Source: Roseibium sp. Sym1
Lineage (GTDB): Bacteria; Pseudomonadota; Alphaproteobacteria; Rhizobiales; Stappiaceae
NCBI RefSeq assembly: GCF_027359675.1
Contig: NZ_CP114788.1
Location: 96,137 to 160,136 of the forward strand
Reading direction: 5' to 3'
DNA: 64,000 nt
The stretch's first letter is position 1. Every line of letters begins with the position of its first letter. The position numbers and the translations under genes were made by a program. The notes under the pieces were generated by a model. It ran no database searches and was not told the origin of the DNA. It saw only the letters and a program-made list of their open reading frames with translations. Of this stretch, positions 63,746 through 64,000 are shown piece after piece.

Positions 63746-64000
63746 TGTCCCCTCCCCTACCGGTGAAAGCTGAGATGTTCAGGGGATCGTGCGGCCTCGC
63801 CGAGACAGCATTTATCGGACCGGGCATGAGGGTATGCCCAGGCTCTCCGGAGGTCATTCGGAGTGTCCTTTTATATTTGAGATCAATAAGATACGACTAC
63901 AGCAATCAGTGGTTGATTACCTTGCGAGAGGGCGCAACCCAACACGGAACGAAGTGTCATCGCAAGGTTGAGAAAAAGTTTTCCACACCTAAGGAGAGTT
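63746..64000. other. Region upstream of trbB with a possible start site of a rightward gene
   Basis: 255 bases with no complete gene. It should hold the trb promoter; no tra/lux-type dyad is obvious. A DnaA-box-like TTTTCCACA is at 63979-63987. AAGGAGA at 63991-63997 looks like a ribosome site facing right, so a gene may begin just beyond the window. traI, the usual neighbour of trbB in Ti plasmids, is not present here on the minus strand. Confidence 0.5.

Noticed and set aside
1..64000. tRNA or rRNA genes, CRISPR arrays and attachment sites
   Set aside because: No cloverleaf, ribosomal motif or regularly spaced repeat was seen on reading; without a computed search small RNAs cannot be excluded.

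Overview
The window is accessory DNA from an alphaproteobacterium, most likely a Hyphomicrobiales/rhizobium-like or Stappia/Roseibium-like bacterium, and probably lies on a conjugative plasmid or integrative conjugative element. Reasons for this reading: a complete trb mating-pair operon in the Ti/Sym-plasmid order (trbBCDEJKLFGHI) fills the right end; an IS66 element and gene remnants lie in the middle; and almost everything else is metal, redox and cytochrome cargo. Composition is a patchwork. Roughly 1-9 kb, 19-34 kb and 54-63 kb are GC-rich, while 9.6-10.5 kb, 35.1-35.5 kb and 40-54 kb are visibly richer in A+T, which suggests several acquisitions. Taxon and replicon type are inferences.

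Layout. 1-4.7 kb: copper efflux module with the start of a Cu ATPase cut by the left edge, copZ, a second copA, cueR, two divergent CueR-type promoters and a cytochrome b561. 4.8-9.6 kb (minus): a tightly packed operon of YHS protein, DUF5676 protein, PhaC-like DUF3141 protein, a small ORF, cytochrome c, CBS-BON protein and polyphosphate kinase 2. 9.8-17.2 kb: short secreted proteins with Pro-rich tails, cytochrome c', dihaem cytochrome c, Tat-exported multicopper oxidase, two L,D-transpeptidases, a DUF2933 protein, cytochrome c and a DsbA-like protein, many with overlapping start and stop codons. 17.4-21.1 kb: a decayed cytochrome b561, then a MerR-type promoter driving a CcdA-like protein and an MFS transporter, YnfA and a small membrane protein. 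21.2-23.7 kb: IS66 (tnpABC) next to a fragment of a second ynfA. 23.9-26.6 kb: ArsR-rhodanese regulator divergent from a fatty-acid-hydroxylase-type protein and a frameshifted TVP38-rhodanese fusion.

26.6-32.9 kb (minus): beta-CASP nuclease, AMP/thymidine phosphorylase, PRPP-synthetase homologue, copper ATPase and a 34-residue peptide, the four large genes joined by ATGA overlaps. 33-40 kb: second periplasmic copper module with a Met-rich EF-hand protein, short secreted proteins, lipoprotein, TolC, multicopper oxidase, cupredoxin and CusF. 40-54 kb: membrane cyclase, ScsB/DsbD, Lgt, YVTN beta-propeller, cytochrome c, two-component system and ccmFGHI. 54-64 kb: trb operon (minus).

How it fits together: cytoplasmic Cu(I) is sensed by CueR, handled by CopZ and pumped out by P-type ATPases. 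Periplasmic copper is oxidised or bound by multicopper oxidases, cupredoxin, CusF and Met-rich proteins. Extra c-type cytochromes are supported by locally encoded haem-attachment (CcmFGHI) and thiol-redox proteins (ScsB, DsbA, CcdA). A 37-bp operator layout, TTGTATC-N23-GATACAA, is shared by the lgt and response-regulator promoters and may mark a regulon. Two 9-G tracts in coding DNA, one of them breaking the TVP38-rhodanese frame, are candidate switches.
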